Origin: Prostheceraeus crozeri
Taxonomy: Eukaryota > Platyhelminthes > Polycladida > Euryleptidae
NCBI GenBank assembly: GCA_907163375.1
Contig: CAJQUW010007770.1
Span: 62,001-126,000 of the forward strand
Length of the DNA stretch: 64,000 nt
Reading direction: 5' to 3'
How positions within the stretch are numbered: the stretch's first letter is position 1; every line of letters begins with the position of its first letter. The notes under the pieces are model-generated. The model made no database searches. It worked only from the letters and a program-made list of their open reading frames with translations, and was not told the origin of the DNA. Shown piece after piece: positions 30,007 to 43,159 of the stretch. Made by a program: the position numbers and the translations under genes.

Positions 30007-30165
30007 AAGTGGCCAATTTCATGCACCCATAATTTTGGATAAATTCCGAAGGTACCGGCATGAGTCCGTGTACTCAGCACGATGCCGCAGTTATAGAATG
30101 GGGAACAGGCACTGTTCAAATTTGCGGCAACTCCATGAGTTCCTCTGAATTCCAACCTTGCATTT
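30007..30165 (-). CDS. Metalloprotease-like gene, zinc-binding exon
   Basis: A 159-bp exon with acceptor TTTTCAG and donor CTT|GTAAGT. It encodes NARLEFRGTHGVAANLNSAC, then SPFYNCGIVLST and WVHEIGHL. The order G-x-A...C...C...HExGH is that of ADAM/ADAMTS (M12B) catalytic domains, with His-Glu-x-x-His binding zinc and activating water. Phases agree with both neighbours: two bases carried in from 35619-35755 and two carried out to 28352. Probably a secreted or membrane-bound protease. Confidence 0.78.
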
Positions 30166-30174
30166 CTGAAAATC

Positions 30175-30549
30175 AATCACACTTGAGATCAGTTAAAGTA
30201 GAGCTCGGTAAATCTGAAAGTCATTCATGATAAATCTTGGCTACTCTAAAAGACATTCACACTGAGCTCCAGTTACGCTTAAGATTAGTCACACTTAACG
30301 TCAGTCACATCAAACGATAGTGACATTAAACGTCAGTCACATCAAACGCCAGTCACATTAAACGGTAGTCACACTTGAGATCAGTCACACTTGAGATCAG
30401 TCACATTTCAGATCAGTCACATCAAACGTCAGTCACACTTAAGATCAGTCACATAAAGCGACAGTCACGCTTCAGATCAGTCACATCAAACGCCAGTCAC
30501 ACTTGAGATCAGTCACATTAAACGTCATTCACACTAAAAGTCAGTCACA
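30175..30549. repeat. 16-bp minisatellite
   Basis: About 17 clear units plus degenerate ones nearer the exon. Two alternating variants are AGTCACACTTGAGATC and AGTCACATCAAACGTC. The array begins about 10 bp from the splice acceptor of exon 30007-30165. Confidence 0.85.
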
Positions 30550-31754
30550 CAAATGATCACAATAAAATTCAGTCGCTAGAAGCTGCAATTTTTATCTTGG
30601 TACTAAAATGTCCAATATCTGAGTTTCACAGACTATTGTGTATCCTTGCCACAAGCTATGAAACAGAAATGTTGGATATTGAATTGGCCTTGTGGTAGAC
30701 AGTTCGCTTTGTGATCGATAGACATTGGTTCAAACTTTAATTGGGTCAAACCAAAGATGATTATAGCTGGCACACTGCATTTTTGCTTAACACTCAGCAC
30801 AAAAAATGACGGTGGGATAAAGAACAACTCGGCCACATGGAAGAAAGATTCCGCTCCTAGTGTGCTCACGAGAGTAGACAAGGTATCCATTTATTTCTTT
30901 TATTTGGATATTTTAATAATAATATATAGTATTACAGCTTTTGGCTTTTGAATCAAATTCAATTACATTTGATATTGCGAGTGCATATGCTGCAAAAAAT
31001 TAATAATGCATATTTGACATTGAACGCAGTATGATGGTATATCGTAAGGTTTTAGTTATTTGATATCAAAAGATTGAAATTCCTTTGCTTTCACAAGCAT
31101 GCAGCTGTTATGAAACGGTAGCGGAGTCTTCTAAATTCAATAAACATTTTTAAAATTGGCCCGGTCCGGTGAGTTCTTCTGACGAGGGGTTCGGACTGTG
31201 ATTTGTGATTTTAAGGCCGTCTTAATACAGTTATAATTTATACTTAAATAATCAATAATCATATTTGAAGATTCAACCAAGATGCTCACTTGTTCAGTGA
31301 TGAAGTTGTAATGAGCATTCATAGCTCAAAACACACAGTCACCAAAATAAATGGCAATTTTTATGCCTATTTGTAAGCAGAAAGTTCTAAATTAAATCAA
31401 GAGACGACAGTGATTAAAAAATTTCCAAGAATGGTGGACGGAAGCGGGAGATAATAAAACTTAAAAATATAATCCTAGTGGAAAATCCTGGAACGATTTA
31501 GATGATTCAAAGTTCACTGCGCATAAATGCAATTAATACCTAAACTAGAGATCCATACCCTAGTACGGAGTAGGATCCAAAAGGCTGGTCGACCCAACTT
31601 TTTAAATAGAATATTTGAATATTCAGTTGCATCCTCAGTCGAAAAATTGGAACATTTCATCCAATATCAGGAATCATCAGCAGGCCTAGTTCACATCTCT
31701 CAACATCGACACAACTACCCATTTAAAGTTGCAGCCATGGCCGGGTAAAGTTCA
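30550..31754. other. Intron, no recognised exon
   Basis: AT-rich non-coding DNA. An open frame near 30757-30890 has no matching splice phase or domain. Confidence 0.45.
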
Positions 31755-31798
31755 GTCAGTGAAATTTCGACGGACATTAATTGAATATCACTTTAAAC

Positions 31799-31881
31799 AC
31801 ACAACTGGCAAATCGCCTGAGTTAGTGCGCCATAACTTGTATATTATAGGCGCATTAACTGAGGCGACTTGCCAGTAGTGT
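31799..31881. repeat. Long hairpin, ~37-bp arms
   Basis: ACTGGCAAATCGCCTGAGTT and its near complement flank a ~9-nt loop at about 31836-31844, with a few mismatches. Confidence 0.75.
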
Positions 31882-32011
31882 GATGATAAGTGTTTTATTC
31901 GATATGAATGAAAATCTTACATTTCAGCAAACATGCAGAAGTAAGTCAAGATGCATAATTGTGTAAAAATGATACAATTTAGCAGAAAAGCAATCACAGT
32001 TATACACGTAT

Positions 32012-32569
32012 TTACAATAACATAGGCTGCTTTATCTCCTCTATACACAGACCAGATTTGATGGAATTATGGAGGTAGGTACAAACGGGTAAGAAAGCAC
32101 GAGAACGACGGGATGACATCTGTAGTGGGACAGAATAATGTCCGGTATGTTTCAGTTTTTGAGGAAGCATATCATGCAAAATGTGTTGTGGAGAAGACAT
32201 GCGATCAAAAATACGTAAGGCACTTTTTCGTCGACGAATCAACAGAGAAGTAAATTTATTACAATCACAATTGCTACCGCATATTATAAAATGAGCTTTC
32301 TTGTTCACTCTTTCAATCTGCTTCGTCAATTTACAATTCAAACCAACAAAAAGAGGTCCGCAATACTCTAAAATTCCAAGAATAAAAGAAGAATACAAAG
32401 CTAATAAATGATCCTTTGATAAATGAGATCGTAAATTCCGTAAAATAAAAAGTCTTTGAGCAGCCTTCTTAGTGATGATGTCAACATGACTACTCCATTT
32501 CATTGCTTCATCATACACAACACCAAGCAGTTTGATTTCAGGTTTCATATTCCATTTATCAGGAATCAC
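32012..32569 (-). pseudogene. LINE reverse transcriptase C-terminal fragment
   Basis: 186 residues on the minus strand in one frame. LLGVVYDEAMKWSSHVD, then ITKKAAQRLFILRNLRSHLS, ALYSSFILGILEYCGPLFVG and IERVNKKA form the conserved thumb region downstream of the RT palm in CR1/Jockey-type LINEs. The copy is 5'-truncated, the usual fate of LINE insertions, and carries no catalytic RT motif or endonuclease. Confidence 0.8.
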
Positions 32570-32727
32570 AACTTCACTTAGTGTGTTTAATGAATGCCTG
32601 TCGAAATTTCACTAACTTGCTAATGGCAGACCAAACTTTTCGCTGGAAAATAGCGCTGCCTCTAGACACGAAGGCGGAGGTATTTGAAGAAATTCTAGTA
32701 AACCTGATACGTTCGACAACAAAGATG

Positions 32728-33146
32728 CACTAGGTGACATCGCCACGCGTAATTCACGGGTAATTACGGAGCACCCCAAACATCCGTGGTCAAAGACATT
32801 CTATTCTTCTACGCGCGTACATACGCTCTGCACTAAGAATCAGAAATCACTTATTCTGATGCTGTTGAAACATGGGAAATGTTTATGAATACGTGCGGTC
32901 GAGCGTTTACAGTTATGAATAAGTTTATGAATACGTTGTCGCTTGAACCACGGATGAACCGCTAAGCATGTTCTGTCTTCCCTGAGCATGAAATAGGTCC
33001 TATCACATTGTTCAGCCTCTGATACATGAGACGCAAAGTCTACGCAGCAGGACTGCCGACAGATGTTGCAGCAATGTCCCGCATAGCCACGGATGTTTAG
33101 GGTCACGTGTAATTGCGCTTGATTGAGCGTGGCATGCCACCTAGTG
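32728..33146. mobile_element. MITE, CACTAGGTGAC family, copy 2
   Basis: 419 bp, ends CACTAGGTGACATCGCCACG and GCGTGGCATGCCACCTAGTG. The interior matches copy 1 (for example GACATTCTATTCTTCTAC). No clear TSD. Confidence 0.75.
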
Positions 33147-34739
33147 TGTTCAAGCTTGATCCCCCTGTCGAAACTTTTATCTAGCTCCTGAACGGAGGAA
33201 GATACGAATTCCAAATTTGAAATAGCTTATTTTGTACGTATTTCACAGTTTCCCACCAATTTTGAACAACATGGACTTAATACTTTTGTCACAATGAGAT
33301 TTCAGAAATTTGAACATACGACAGATTTGTTGAATTTTGCACTATTTTCTATTTAAATGTTTTCAGGTAGTCCATTAATTAATATGTTAATATCATTCAA
33401 AATTTTATAGAAAAAGAGTTCTCGATGTCTATTTGGACCTGATTCAATGGATAAATTAATATATCCCTTGCAGATTCTATTTAAATGACTTCGACGTTTC
33501 GAATTCAAAATTCAGAATTTGAAATGGTTTCTGAGATAGAGCAAGAAATAATAGCCATAGTAAAAAATTATCTTTTTGACCTTTGACCTTGCATTTTTAA
33601 AACCTCCGCAGTGACCTTGAATATCAAAGCAATGATCATATTCTAACTGGTTATGATGAGAGCTTTCATTTTGGAGCCATTTTTCTTTTGAATTTGGGGA
33701 CCATTATTTTTCGGTTTTAGCTAACAGCCCTCCCCTAGCCGAGCGTGCTTGTCAAAACAACCCCAGTGGGGCGGAGGGTCAATTGTCAAAACAACTTTTC
33801 CGGAAAGTATAGGAAACCACTTAGAAAAGCTGAACTCGTCAACCTAATTTATGATTGGCCGCCGCGTGGAGCAAATGAGCCATTTCATTTGGAATCCCAT
33901 CTGCATGTCCCAATAGTTCACGCATTTATGTCATTGTCACCCCGTCCCTTTTTAAGTGAGAAGTCAATAACGTGGCTTGTCCGCAAGGTTTTTGCGATTC
34001 ATATCCTATTAATATATTATTAATAGTAAGCGTATTCCTAATTCGAAATATCCAAACTTGTTTCTTTTAGCTATATTCAAACCGCAATTATGACTCGTGT
34101 CCCACTCGTTAAGAAGTTCTTAGAGGACGTCAAGGAGCAATCGGCTCCTCGCTGATATCAAACTGGAGAGTTAGCGATTGTTGGTTGGCTAAATTTGTTT
34201 TATTGCTCAATATTTGTACACAAAATATCATCGCAAAATGTGAAAGTCGCTTATTAATTTTTTTTGTAGAAATGCGTCTAAAATCCAAATAGCGTTTGTA
34301 GGTTGGCGACGTTAAGTTGCCTTATAACCTAATGGGATGTTTCTTTGCAAACTTTGAGCTGATTTATTTTCGCCAACCGACGAATATAGTGAATATTGTA
34401 TCAATCTATACTGAGCAGTAAGTAGAAAATGCTTGTTAAATTACCCACTCCATATGAAAATACATTGCATACTCCTAGTCTGATCTGTTCAAAAGAATTT
34501 TTATTTTAAAATTCATTAAAAGCGTAAACTAATAAAGGTATTTATTCTTCCAATTAGAGTGTCGCAGTGAATACAATACAATGAGTCACAATATTTGTTA
34601 TTTGATGTAAATTATTGACATGTCAGGAGATGTTATGCAAACATGAAAAACACACGGGTACTCTGATTTATCCTATCATGGATTAAAAAAGCTCGTCTAT
34701 CCCCAAAAGTGAGAATATTGTTACTACGGAAGCCTGGAA
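33147..34739. other. Intron, no recognised feature
   Basis: Mixed-composition non-coding DNA. Short open frames here lack domain or splice support. Confidence 0.4.
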
Positions 34740-35170
34740 TAATAAAATAATATTTAGGTGAATATATATATTGAAAAAAATTATAAAAAATATATGTGAA
34801 TATTAATTAATTAAAAAAAAAAGAAATGATATATAAAGTTATGTAAATATTGAATATAATGATAAATAAATGAAATAAGAATAAATAATTATATTAAATC
34901 GAGAAGATTTATAATCAAAATATTAATAATATGTGAAATATAAAATAATTGGGATAAAAAATATCTAGATTAAATAAATAAATATAAATAAAATATGAAA
35001 TTTATATTGATATAAAATATAATATATATAATATAATATAAATATATAAGGTAAATAAATATAAAGTATATAATATAATAAAATTAAATAATTTAAATTA
35101 TTGAATGAATAAATAATAGAATAAGAAATATAAATAATATTGATAATAATAATATATAATTTATAATTAT
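34740..35170. repeat. Very AT-rich low-complexity block
   Basis: Almost only A and T, with irregular TATAAATAA-type strings. Open frames are composition artefacts. Confidence 0.8.
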
Positions 35171-35618
35171 AAATGGGCTGATTTACCGGCGATAACATGG
35201 TATAAACGTTTACCTCGGCGCCAGCGCTTGCAATACAGTTTTTATAATTGATATCGCAATTGACATACAGAATGATCATATATGAACCTATTGATATGGA
35301 AGGACTGAATAGCTATGCCAAGCAATTGAAGCAGCGAAAAATTACATAGTTATCCGCCAGACATCTGATACGAAAACATCAGATTGAAGCTGCGAATTCG
35401 CGAATGGAGGGCTGCGCGAACTTCGTCAAGTGGAATATGCTGCATTATGAGGTTGAAACAGTGGAATGATCAAAATGTAGCTGACAATTCCACCAAGCTT
35501 TTCGCAATGATTCGTTCCACAGCGCAAGTTGTGTCGCAGAGGTCTCACACCTTGGAATGATTTCTTTATATTTATGGTGATCAAACAATGTTCAAATGTG
35601 CTGGGAAATATTACTTAC

Positions 35619-35755
35619 TCGTCATGGAACCAGATAGGTGACATCCCATTTCCTGTTTGTGCTTCTTCATACAGCTCATTTGCATATGGGCACAATTTTC
35701 CTGCTGTATTCGAAGAGATTTGCAGTTTTGCGGTACCAAGAATCTTGCTTTTCCC
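35619..35755 (-). CDS. Metalloprotease-like gene, exon upstream of the zinc motif
   Basis: A 137-bp exon with acceptor GGTAG and donor GACGA|GTAAGT. It starts in phase 0 and ends with two bases that join the next exon. It encodes GKSKILGTAKLQISS, KLCPYANELYEEAQT and SPIWFHDE. HDE-NARLEF across the junction resembles the HDxAxL strand before the zinc helix in M12B proteases. Exact phase fit on both sides is the main support. Confidence 0.58.
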
Positions 35756-35832
35756 CTACCAGTGAAGGATTAATTATCAAAAACAAAAAGTACCACAAGC
35801 CTGCATAGACGTTCTTTCAATTCATTGTCTGA

Positions 35833-35936
35833 GGATACAGCGCGTGATGTACGCGTGGTAGAAGACTAGAATGTCTTATAACACACGGATATATAGGTGT
35901 TGCTCCGTAATTACGCGTGGACCAAAAGTGACCTAT
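35833..35936 (-). mobile_element. MITE, CACTAGGTGAC family, degraded partial copy 3
   Basis: On the minus strand it shows TAGGTCAC, CCACGCGTAATTACGGAGCA and GACATTCTAGTCTTCTACC, matching one end of copies 1 and 2. Confidence 0.55.
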
Positions 35937-37666
35937 TATACCGTATACAGTGTATAATTGTGTTTTTTCAGAAATATCGAAAACCGGTTTGCGATTTCCA
36001 TAATGCCGGTTTATTTTTCTGCTGGGTTTTTATTGTGTAATTTTGCTGATACAAATATTGCTATAGAATATGAAAAAAGTCTATCGAACTTCAAAGTCTA
36101 TACAAAATAATCATCGGTTATACTCAACATCCTCACAACCGTATTCAATTCTGAAGCAACTGTTGTGAAGAACATGAGTAAGAGACTAACGAGAGGATTT
36201 TCAAGGTCTGTTGCGGCCTTAATTGGATCACTACCTTACTAATTCTCACGTTTTTCTACTACATACAAAGTACTGCTCTCTATCTTTAGTCGGAGCTCTT
36301 TTTTTAATTGATAGGACTACCGCATTAGAGTCGCAAAACCGGATCATCTTTGCTAAACCGTGTGAGCAATGATAAGCCGGTATTACGGGTTATAAAGAAT
36401 GGAAACAGAAAGTTACATATAAGCATAGTTTTCATCGATCAAATCTTGTTGAAGGTAGCGAACTGTATTAGGTGTCGAGAGTGTTATGTTCAAAAGCAGT
36501 TCACAATCCTTGATTACCGAAGATTTCTTTCTGATAAAATACTTGAGCGAATGGCGATGAACATCTTGTATCTTGTCTGGTCGAACGTTGGGATACCAAC
36601 AGTGGATAACACTCTCTCCGCTTCACTGAAATCGCATCTAGCGGTGAACTTGTGCAGGGAACGAGTTAGTACATGAAAATGTCACATAGCATACTACACC
36701 CTTATACCTACTGCAAAGCTCTGCGTCTGCCCGCCACAGTTCATTTGCTTTGAGAAATTGAGTGAGCTAAATAAAATATTATTGATAGAGAGCAAGAAAC
36801 TCCCTAGATGTCACTATTTTTCCATTGAAATTACAGAACATACATTTGTTATCTCTGTATTTCTAAAAAGCAATTGATTGACCCGCAGCGCAGCGTTTTG
36901 CAATAGGTTAGAGCGTGTAGGATGCTATGTAAACAGTTTTATGTACTATCCTCGTTCCATGAACAGGTCGCGCTATCTCCCGGATTACGATGGAGGGCGT
37001 GGAGAAGACATCGTAAATACTGTTGAAGATGAATCCGAACTGTGTTCTGTTGATGAACATCACTTGTTGTGTGAGGACTGATCAGATTGTCATCTTTCTG
37101 ATGGATTTCTGTTGCAGAGCAATTTGAAGTGTTCTTTCAGGATTTCTTCCAGTGTTTCATCGCTTCTGAGGACATCCTCACATTCTGTTTCTTCCGGATA
37201 TTGACGATCGATTTTGAAACTTTTGCTTTTTTGGTGATTTAATCTTTCTACTATAAGCTTTGATATTCATAAATTCCCTGGTTTCAGGGTGTTCAAAATG
37301 AGAATACTCAATTTTTTATGTTGACTAAGTAGAAATAAAAATATTTTAAATCTTGGCCCTATTAAAGCTCATCCTGACATAGATGTATTGAATTTCTATG
37401 CGTACTGACAAGAGAGTGAAAATGCTCGCATGTTTATCGATGAAAAACATGCGTCTGTGACCTACTTTGTACAACTCACTATGAGCCTGCACCTTAATGA
37501 TGCCTATAATTGATCTACGAGGTAAGATTGCTCAAGCACATTTTGATTCTATTGGTTTTGAGCATCTTCAAGTTTTGTTACATGTATATGTGTAGGACGC
37601 ATGGTCGCTATCATTATGAAGTATCATGTATTGATCGTTTGAAACTCAGATTTATGGCTGTTTTAA
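35937..37666. other. Intron, no recognised feature
   Basis: Non-coding DNA in the intron between exons 38655-38770 and 35619-35755. Nothing recognised. Confidence 0.4.
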
Positions 37667-38464
37667 AGATGAGCGTCGGGTCGGTTAGGAGAATGTCTGC
37701 ACCCGAACCCGACTTAAGAGTTCCAGACCCAACCCGACCGAACCGAAAAAAGTGCCAGAACCCGACCCGACTCGATTATATACGAAAAATCAGAAAGAAA
37801 ACATTTCTATATATCAAGCTAAAGCTTGATAATAACTGGGAGATACCGGGCTCGCCGTAGTTAATTTCTTAGTAGTAGTTGCGTGAAGTTTATTTAAAAT
37901 ACGCAGTATAGTAATATATATTATATATATATATACGTATATTTATATATATATATATATATATTATGTATATCCTGCGAGCCACGTCTACATGTCATTA
38001 TGAGAATGAAGGCCCTTACAGAACCATAAGACAGATCAATAATTTGCTAAGATCTTTCGTTAGTTTAGAAGCAAAATATGTAGCGCCAAAGTATGTTATT
38101 GATCAATAATTCACAATGAGATAATATGAATAAGCCACAACTTTTTGAAAAACTTCATTTAACTACAGAGTACACAGAGCAGTACTAACTTCACAGAAAT
38201 TATTTTTATAAGTTGTAAAACATTTGTTCAAATTTGTTTGCTCCAACCGAAAAAACGAGTTCGGGTTATTTCGGGTTTTAGATAAAAGAGGTAATTCCGA
38301 CCTGACCCGATCCGATTTCTTAATTGCTTACCGAACCCGACTCCGATCCAAGTTCTTATTGCTCTACCGAACCCCGACCCGAATCCAAGTTCTTAATTGC
38401 TCTACCGAACCGATCCGAATACGAGGATTGGCTTGGGTAGGTTTTCGGTAGGATCGTCATCTTT
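37667..38464. mobile_element. TIR element with CCCGAC-rich ends
   Basis: The ends TAAAGATGAGCGTCGGGT and (complement) GTAAAGATGACGATCC are inverted. Both subterminal zones are rich in ACCCGAACCCGAC strings in opposite orientation. It contains a (TA)n tract. Non-autonomous; superfamily not assigned. Confidence 0.45.
37911..37966. repeat. (TA)n microsatellite
   Basis: Imperfect TA repeat interrupted by CG and TT. Confidence 0.85.
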
Positions 38465-38654
38465 ACTGGGCTGCATTGTTTTGTCGGTGATGCACGAGTA
38501 CATGCGGAGCGCATTTAGTATTCGACCTTTTTACCAATTTTTTTTTTTTAGTTTTTTTTTTCATAGCCCTAAACATGAATCTTTTTGCTCAATGTGTACG
38601 AGTATCTTTTGGGGGACAAATCCCACTTTGATAAATATCAATTTTGGAACTTAC

Positions 38655-38770
38655 AAATTCTGCATACTTATCTGAACCACATTTGCCAGGCGAAACCTTG
38701 AGTTGGTACGCCGTTGCGAAGCCAAGTTTCTCAGGAGTTTGGTGTTTTGGGGAGTTGTACCATTTGTTGA
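38655..38770 (-). CDS. Metalloprotease-like gene, candidate exon
   Basis: A 116-bp exon with acceptor TTTACAG and donor TTT|GTAAGT. It starts with two bases completing a codon and ends in phase 0, as exon 35619-35755 requires. It encodes NKWYNSPKHQTPEKLGFATA, then YQLKVSPGKCGSDKYAEF. No diagnostic motif; support is splice quality and phase. Confidence 0.48.
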
Positions 38771-38881
38771 CTGTAAATGTTTTATTGAACGCTTTTGATA
38801 ACCGATACAGCACAGATTTATTATCATGTGATGCATCAAGAACTAACTGAGAACGGTCATTCTACAGACGAGTAGGTGCAG

Positions 38882-39932
38882 AGGGTTGTTTCCGGGATTT
38901 CCCAGGAAATCAGTAATTCGATAAAATCGATTTCCTGGGAAATATTCGGGATCACGGGAGATACATAATATTTGTGATTAGGTTCAGCCAAGATATTAAT
39001 GGGTATGATTTGTCGCTCTTTTGTATTATGTGTAATTTCGGTTTCAAAAATAAACAACTGTTATTTGGATGACTTCGAGTTTCTATTGTCTTAAGACAAT
39101 AGATTAAACGCTTACAATTTTCAAAAATATTATCCATTTATTAAATGGTTCGATCATTTGGTGCTCTATATTTTTCTCAAATGCCATTTCAAAACTCTTG
39201 AGTGTTGTTGTGAGTTTGACAGTGTTTTAAAAATGTTTATTGTAGGTTTGTGTTTCAATAACATGATATGTTTACGCTTATTATGAAGTTTTCAAATGTT
39301 AATGAATAACAGGAATTTTTCAAAGTTTGGGAAATTCTACAGTTAACCGGTTGGTTAAAGTGAGTGCAGGGCATCTAGCTAGTATTTTTAATGTTACCTA
39401 TAACCATAGTGTAGAAGACTCTTTGTCATTATGAATTTAAAGTGATCGAGTTTAACGAAATGTTTACGAATGTAATCATAACCTCGGTAACATCAGGTTC
39501 GAATATCTTATCATAGTATTCTTATCAAGTTACTGCTGCCTAAAAGAATGAGGGGTCAAACTTGAGTGCTGTTCAAAAAATGGGACACCTAAATTTTTTA
39601 ATAATTTATTACGTCGTGTCGGGAAGCTCTGTCAGAGCATGTTTATGAATACCCAAGTTTTATAGCTAATAAGAATCTTTGGAAAGTTAGCTTTTAAATG
39701 ATGTATGCCTTCTTGATGTAAACAAATATAAAGGCAGGAGTATCGATTGAAATTGCTGAAAATGTAGCTGTCCAATAATTTTTTTCACACGGTATATATT
39801 TACATGTATTTTACCCTCGAGTTATTCTAAAATATTTTTGATAATCTATCATCAATGTATACGGATTGTATACCTAACTAATTTATTTCCGGGAATCCCG
39901 GGATAAGATTTTTCGGGATATACAACAACCCC
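38882..39932. mobile_element. TIR element, ~1.05 kb, non-coding
   Basis: The ends carry GGGTTGTT and a CCGGGATT-CCC-type dyad in inverse orientation. Near the left end is a 15-bp perfect inverted repeat (ATTTCCCAGGAAATC...GATTTCCTGGGAAAT, 38898-38942). No coding capacity. Confidence 0.4.
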
Positions 39933-42900
39933 TTATATGCCACGACTTTTATAACATGAAAAAACTTTAAACTTTAAAAGTTAGTTGGTTCCACGGTGTG
40001 AATTTCATGAAAATACTTAAAATACTTTGCAAGAAAACAAAGTCTAAATTTGAAATGTATCCATAATTCATTCCAATGCAAATTAGAAAATCACCATGTA
40101 AATCATGACAACAGCATTGAAAATTGCCACTGTTAAGTATTTTAAGAAATTTCAAAAGTGAACAATGAATTTTTTTCTCGGGTAGAGTGGAATCCACACA
40201 GAAGCCTGACACATCAGTGTTATCAACCACACGGTATCAAGAAAGCAAACTTGAAATGTGGCTAAATTCAAACAACAATCGGGTAGACTATACATAGAGT
40301 AGGGAAATATAGGGATAGAGTGTCGACTCAAAAAAATGTATCTGTATACAGTGAAAATTTTTATATGAAAGATTCAGTTTTAGGCGGAGATTACGTTCCC
40401 GTGGTCCAAAAAACCTTTTGAGCACGTTTTAAAAAGTCAAAATTTGCCAATTTATATACTGCCGAGATGACTTCTATATAAATAGTGGAAACAGATGGAT
40501 ACCAAAAAAGGAATGAAATATTTGAGATAAGCATCCTACTAAGCGGAAATTATGATGAATATCAAGTTGAGGGTTATTTGTATCTCTATTGCGGGGATGA
40601 AGGAATTTCATGATTGTATTATAATGAAGTTCTTTATGAAACGTTTCGCGATATTATTCGTTGCTTTCTTGGCTGAATTTTCAAGTCTTTTGTTTACATT
40701 CAATTTTCACGGCATGATTTTATGATTTGACTAAGTTCTGTTTTCAATTCTTTGAATCTGAATAAGTGATGTCGAACATTTACATCTTTCAAAGTTAATT
40801 GAATTTGTAGTCTTTGATTATGTGATTTTGGCTCGGCAGGGCAGGTTTTGAATTGTAAGTTTGATCGTTTAAGATGATTTCTCTTGAGGGTGAGCATGAA
40901 AGTAATAGGAAGTCCATCGAATTGCTAATTCATCAAACATTAATCCTCCAAGGCTGTCATGAGAATGCTGTGAAATGTACCATCATTCCTTTGCACTACA
41001 CTATTATCACTCAATTCCGTTGTTAATGTCTGGAAAACTGCGAAGATTTGCATATATATATTCGGTGACAATACCACATTTATCTCCTTTGAGGTTCATT
41101 TAATAAAATCGAACGTGTATACCACTTTGGAATTAATGAAGCAGAGTTACACTTCCACCAAATATACTTCTCTATGGGGTAGGACAATTATCGATAGCAG
41201 CGATTTCAACTCTTCTATTGGTATAATTTTGGTATCATTCATGATACAATATTATGAAAATAATTTGATCTACAGTTAGTATGTTTATTAAACATACCTT
41301 ATGCGATTTGAAGAAAGAGAAGATCTGGTAGTCACAATACAGTAAAGACGCTACCAACATGAAAAAGCAATAAGCATTCGGTAGCAGACATGTCATCTGT
41401 TGGTAGCGTGCGGTTGATAACCGTTACAGCAGCAGATTATTATGATTTATGATGTTGTCAGTGTCAATTTTATTATGACAGAATCATACAGGTAGCATTT
41501 ATATGCAGAGCTCTAAATTAACAAATTCACGTCACATTAATTTCTAGTTGGGTCATTAGGTCATCGGTAGTTGTCAAATATACAAAATACCAAATAATGT
41601 CAATCTGAAACAGTAGGGATCTGACAAATTTGAATCTCTACTTCCTCCACCTATATTCTGAATTTGATGTCATTGTCAGCCTGCAATTTCATAAAACATA
41701 ATAATCCTGCACTGTTTTATTGCCTACATGAGGTTTACGATGTAGCTTACATGAGGTAAAGTCGACATGTCAGGTTGTCACTTAACTAATACTTAAGAAA
41801 TTTCGGAGAGATGATTGTTCATTCAGCTTGACCGTTACATAGACAGAGGTACTTTGCTTATGACACAATACATTACTCTGGTCCTCTGGCCATATCAGTC
41901 TATAAAAACATATTTGTGACTCAGCGCTTGAACGGATTATCAAACGATAGCACATAAATGCCATTATGGCTGTAGCAGCTAACTAGAATTTCAAAAATCA
42001 TTGACAATTAATATATAATGGCAACATGCACAACCATTTTCTAATAATGATATATTAACTGCAAAAGATAAATGATGTTTTGCAGTCTCTGTTAAAGATC
42101 TCGAGACGTGAGTCAAATTTTCGCTTTTTATCCTGTGAAAGCCGGAAGCATTTTAGAAGACATTGATATCTTCAGTAAAGCCAATAGAAATTTTAACAGT
42201 CTCTATTTTTATCCCTATCAGAACCGGGCGATTTTTTTGCGTCGTAGGACTGAAATATTTTCCATGTTCGATAGATACACGTATTCAGGATAGGATATTT
42301 TTGCGATACATTTCGAGGTCTCCTCGTTCGAATGGTAGTGCCTGGTTTGGAAAATTCGAAGTCCTTCATGACAAAATTTAAATTTAAAATTGCGCATTTT
42401 CAAATTTATTTCATTTTTTATGACTCTTCAAACTATTTTTTTTTTTTTGACTGCTTCAGAAAGAAATTTTTTTGCTGCGGTGTAGGAGCCCAAAAAACTT
42501 TGTGGTCAGCTCAATATCTTTATTTGCCGAGGCTACTTGCACAATACGACGTTACTGCATCTCAAGGCCACCCAAAAAAATGAATAAAAAAAACAGTAAC
42601 AACAATTGTCCAGCCCATCTTTTTATTCACATCTTCAAAAATTGTTAATTACAACTAAAGTAGTTCTATAATATTTACGCTAATTTTAGCACCAATAAAT
42701 AGCAATTCGAAGTTTGAACGTAAATAATGTCTTTTGTATTTATTATAGCATTTGTTCCATCTTACACGTCTCTCTGAGCAAACTCTCTTTACAACGTCAA
42801 ACTATTTCGCTGAATGAAATGTCGAGGGATTTCGGTAATATTTCACACAGGAAAGAAATCAAGTATGACAACTCACTTCATTTACAAGAATGACAATGGT

Positions 42901-43159
42901 AAAGTAGGGGTTGACTCATCCTTCGCATTGTAGTCATTCACACCAGTAATTTGTACATTTTGTTTCGTGTTAAAGATCTCAAACATTGGAGATTCTTGTG
43001 CCTCTGAGGCTCGGGAGGACACGTACCTGAGACGGGAAAACGACACTTAGAAGTTGAATTTTCAGGTTGAACACTGTGAATCCATGTAACATACAAAAGG
43101 CAGAACCAAGCATAAAAAAGAGCAAGATACCAAATATGACATGATTTTCCATCTCACGG
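39933..43159. other. No recognised gene
   Basis: AT-rich non-coding DNA. A small hairpin (CGCTACCAAC...GTTGGTAGCG) lies at about 41350-41409. Minus-strand frame 40700-40897 is Lys/Gln-rich but has no good donor. Confidence 0.4.

Larger units (their letters stand above)
31755..32618. mobile_element. Composite: LINE 3' fragment between inverted arms
   Basis: Arms at 31755-31802 and 32581-32618 share GTGAAATTTCGAC and TTTAAACACAC-type blocks in opposite orientation. They enclose a hairpin (31799-31881) and the LINE fragment. This may be an inverted duplication or a foldback element that captured a LINE end. Confidence 0.5.

Noticed and set aside
30175-30549. Short repeats that might suggest a CRISPR array
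   Set aside because: 16-bp head-to-tail units without spacers, in a eukaryotic intron.
33745-34023. 92-residue frame on the plus strand
   Set aside because: No domain, no splice or promoter support.
40700-40897. Possible protease propeptide exon
   Set aside because: Basic and helical, but no good donor before the stop and no phase support.
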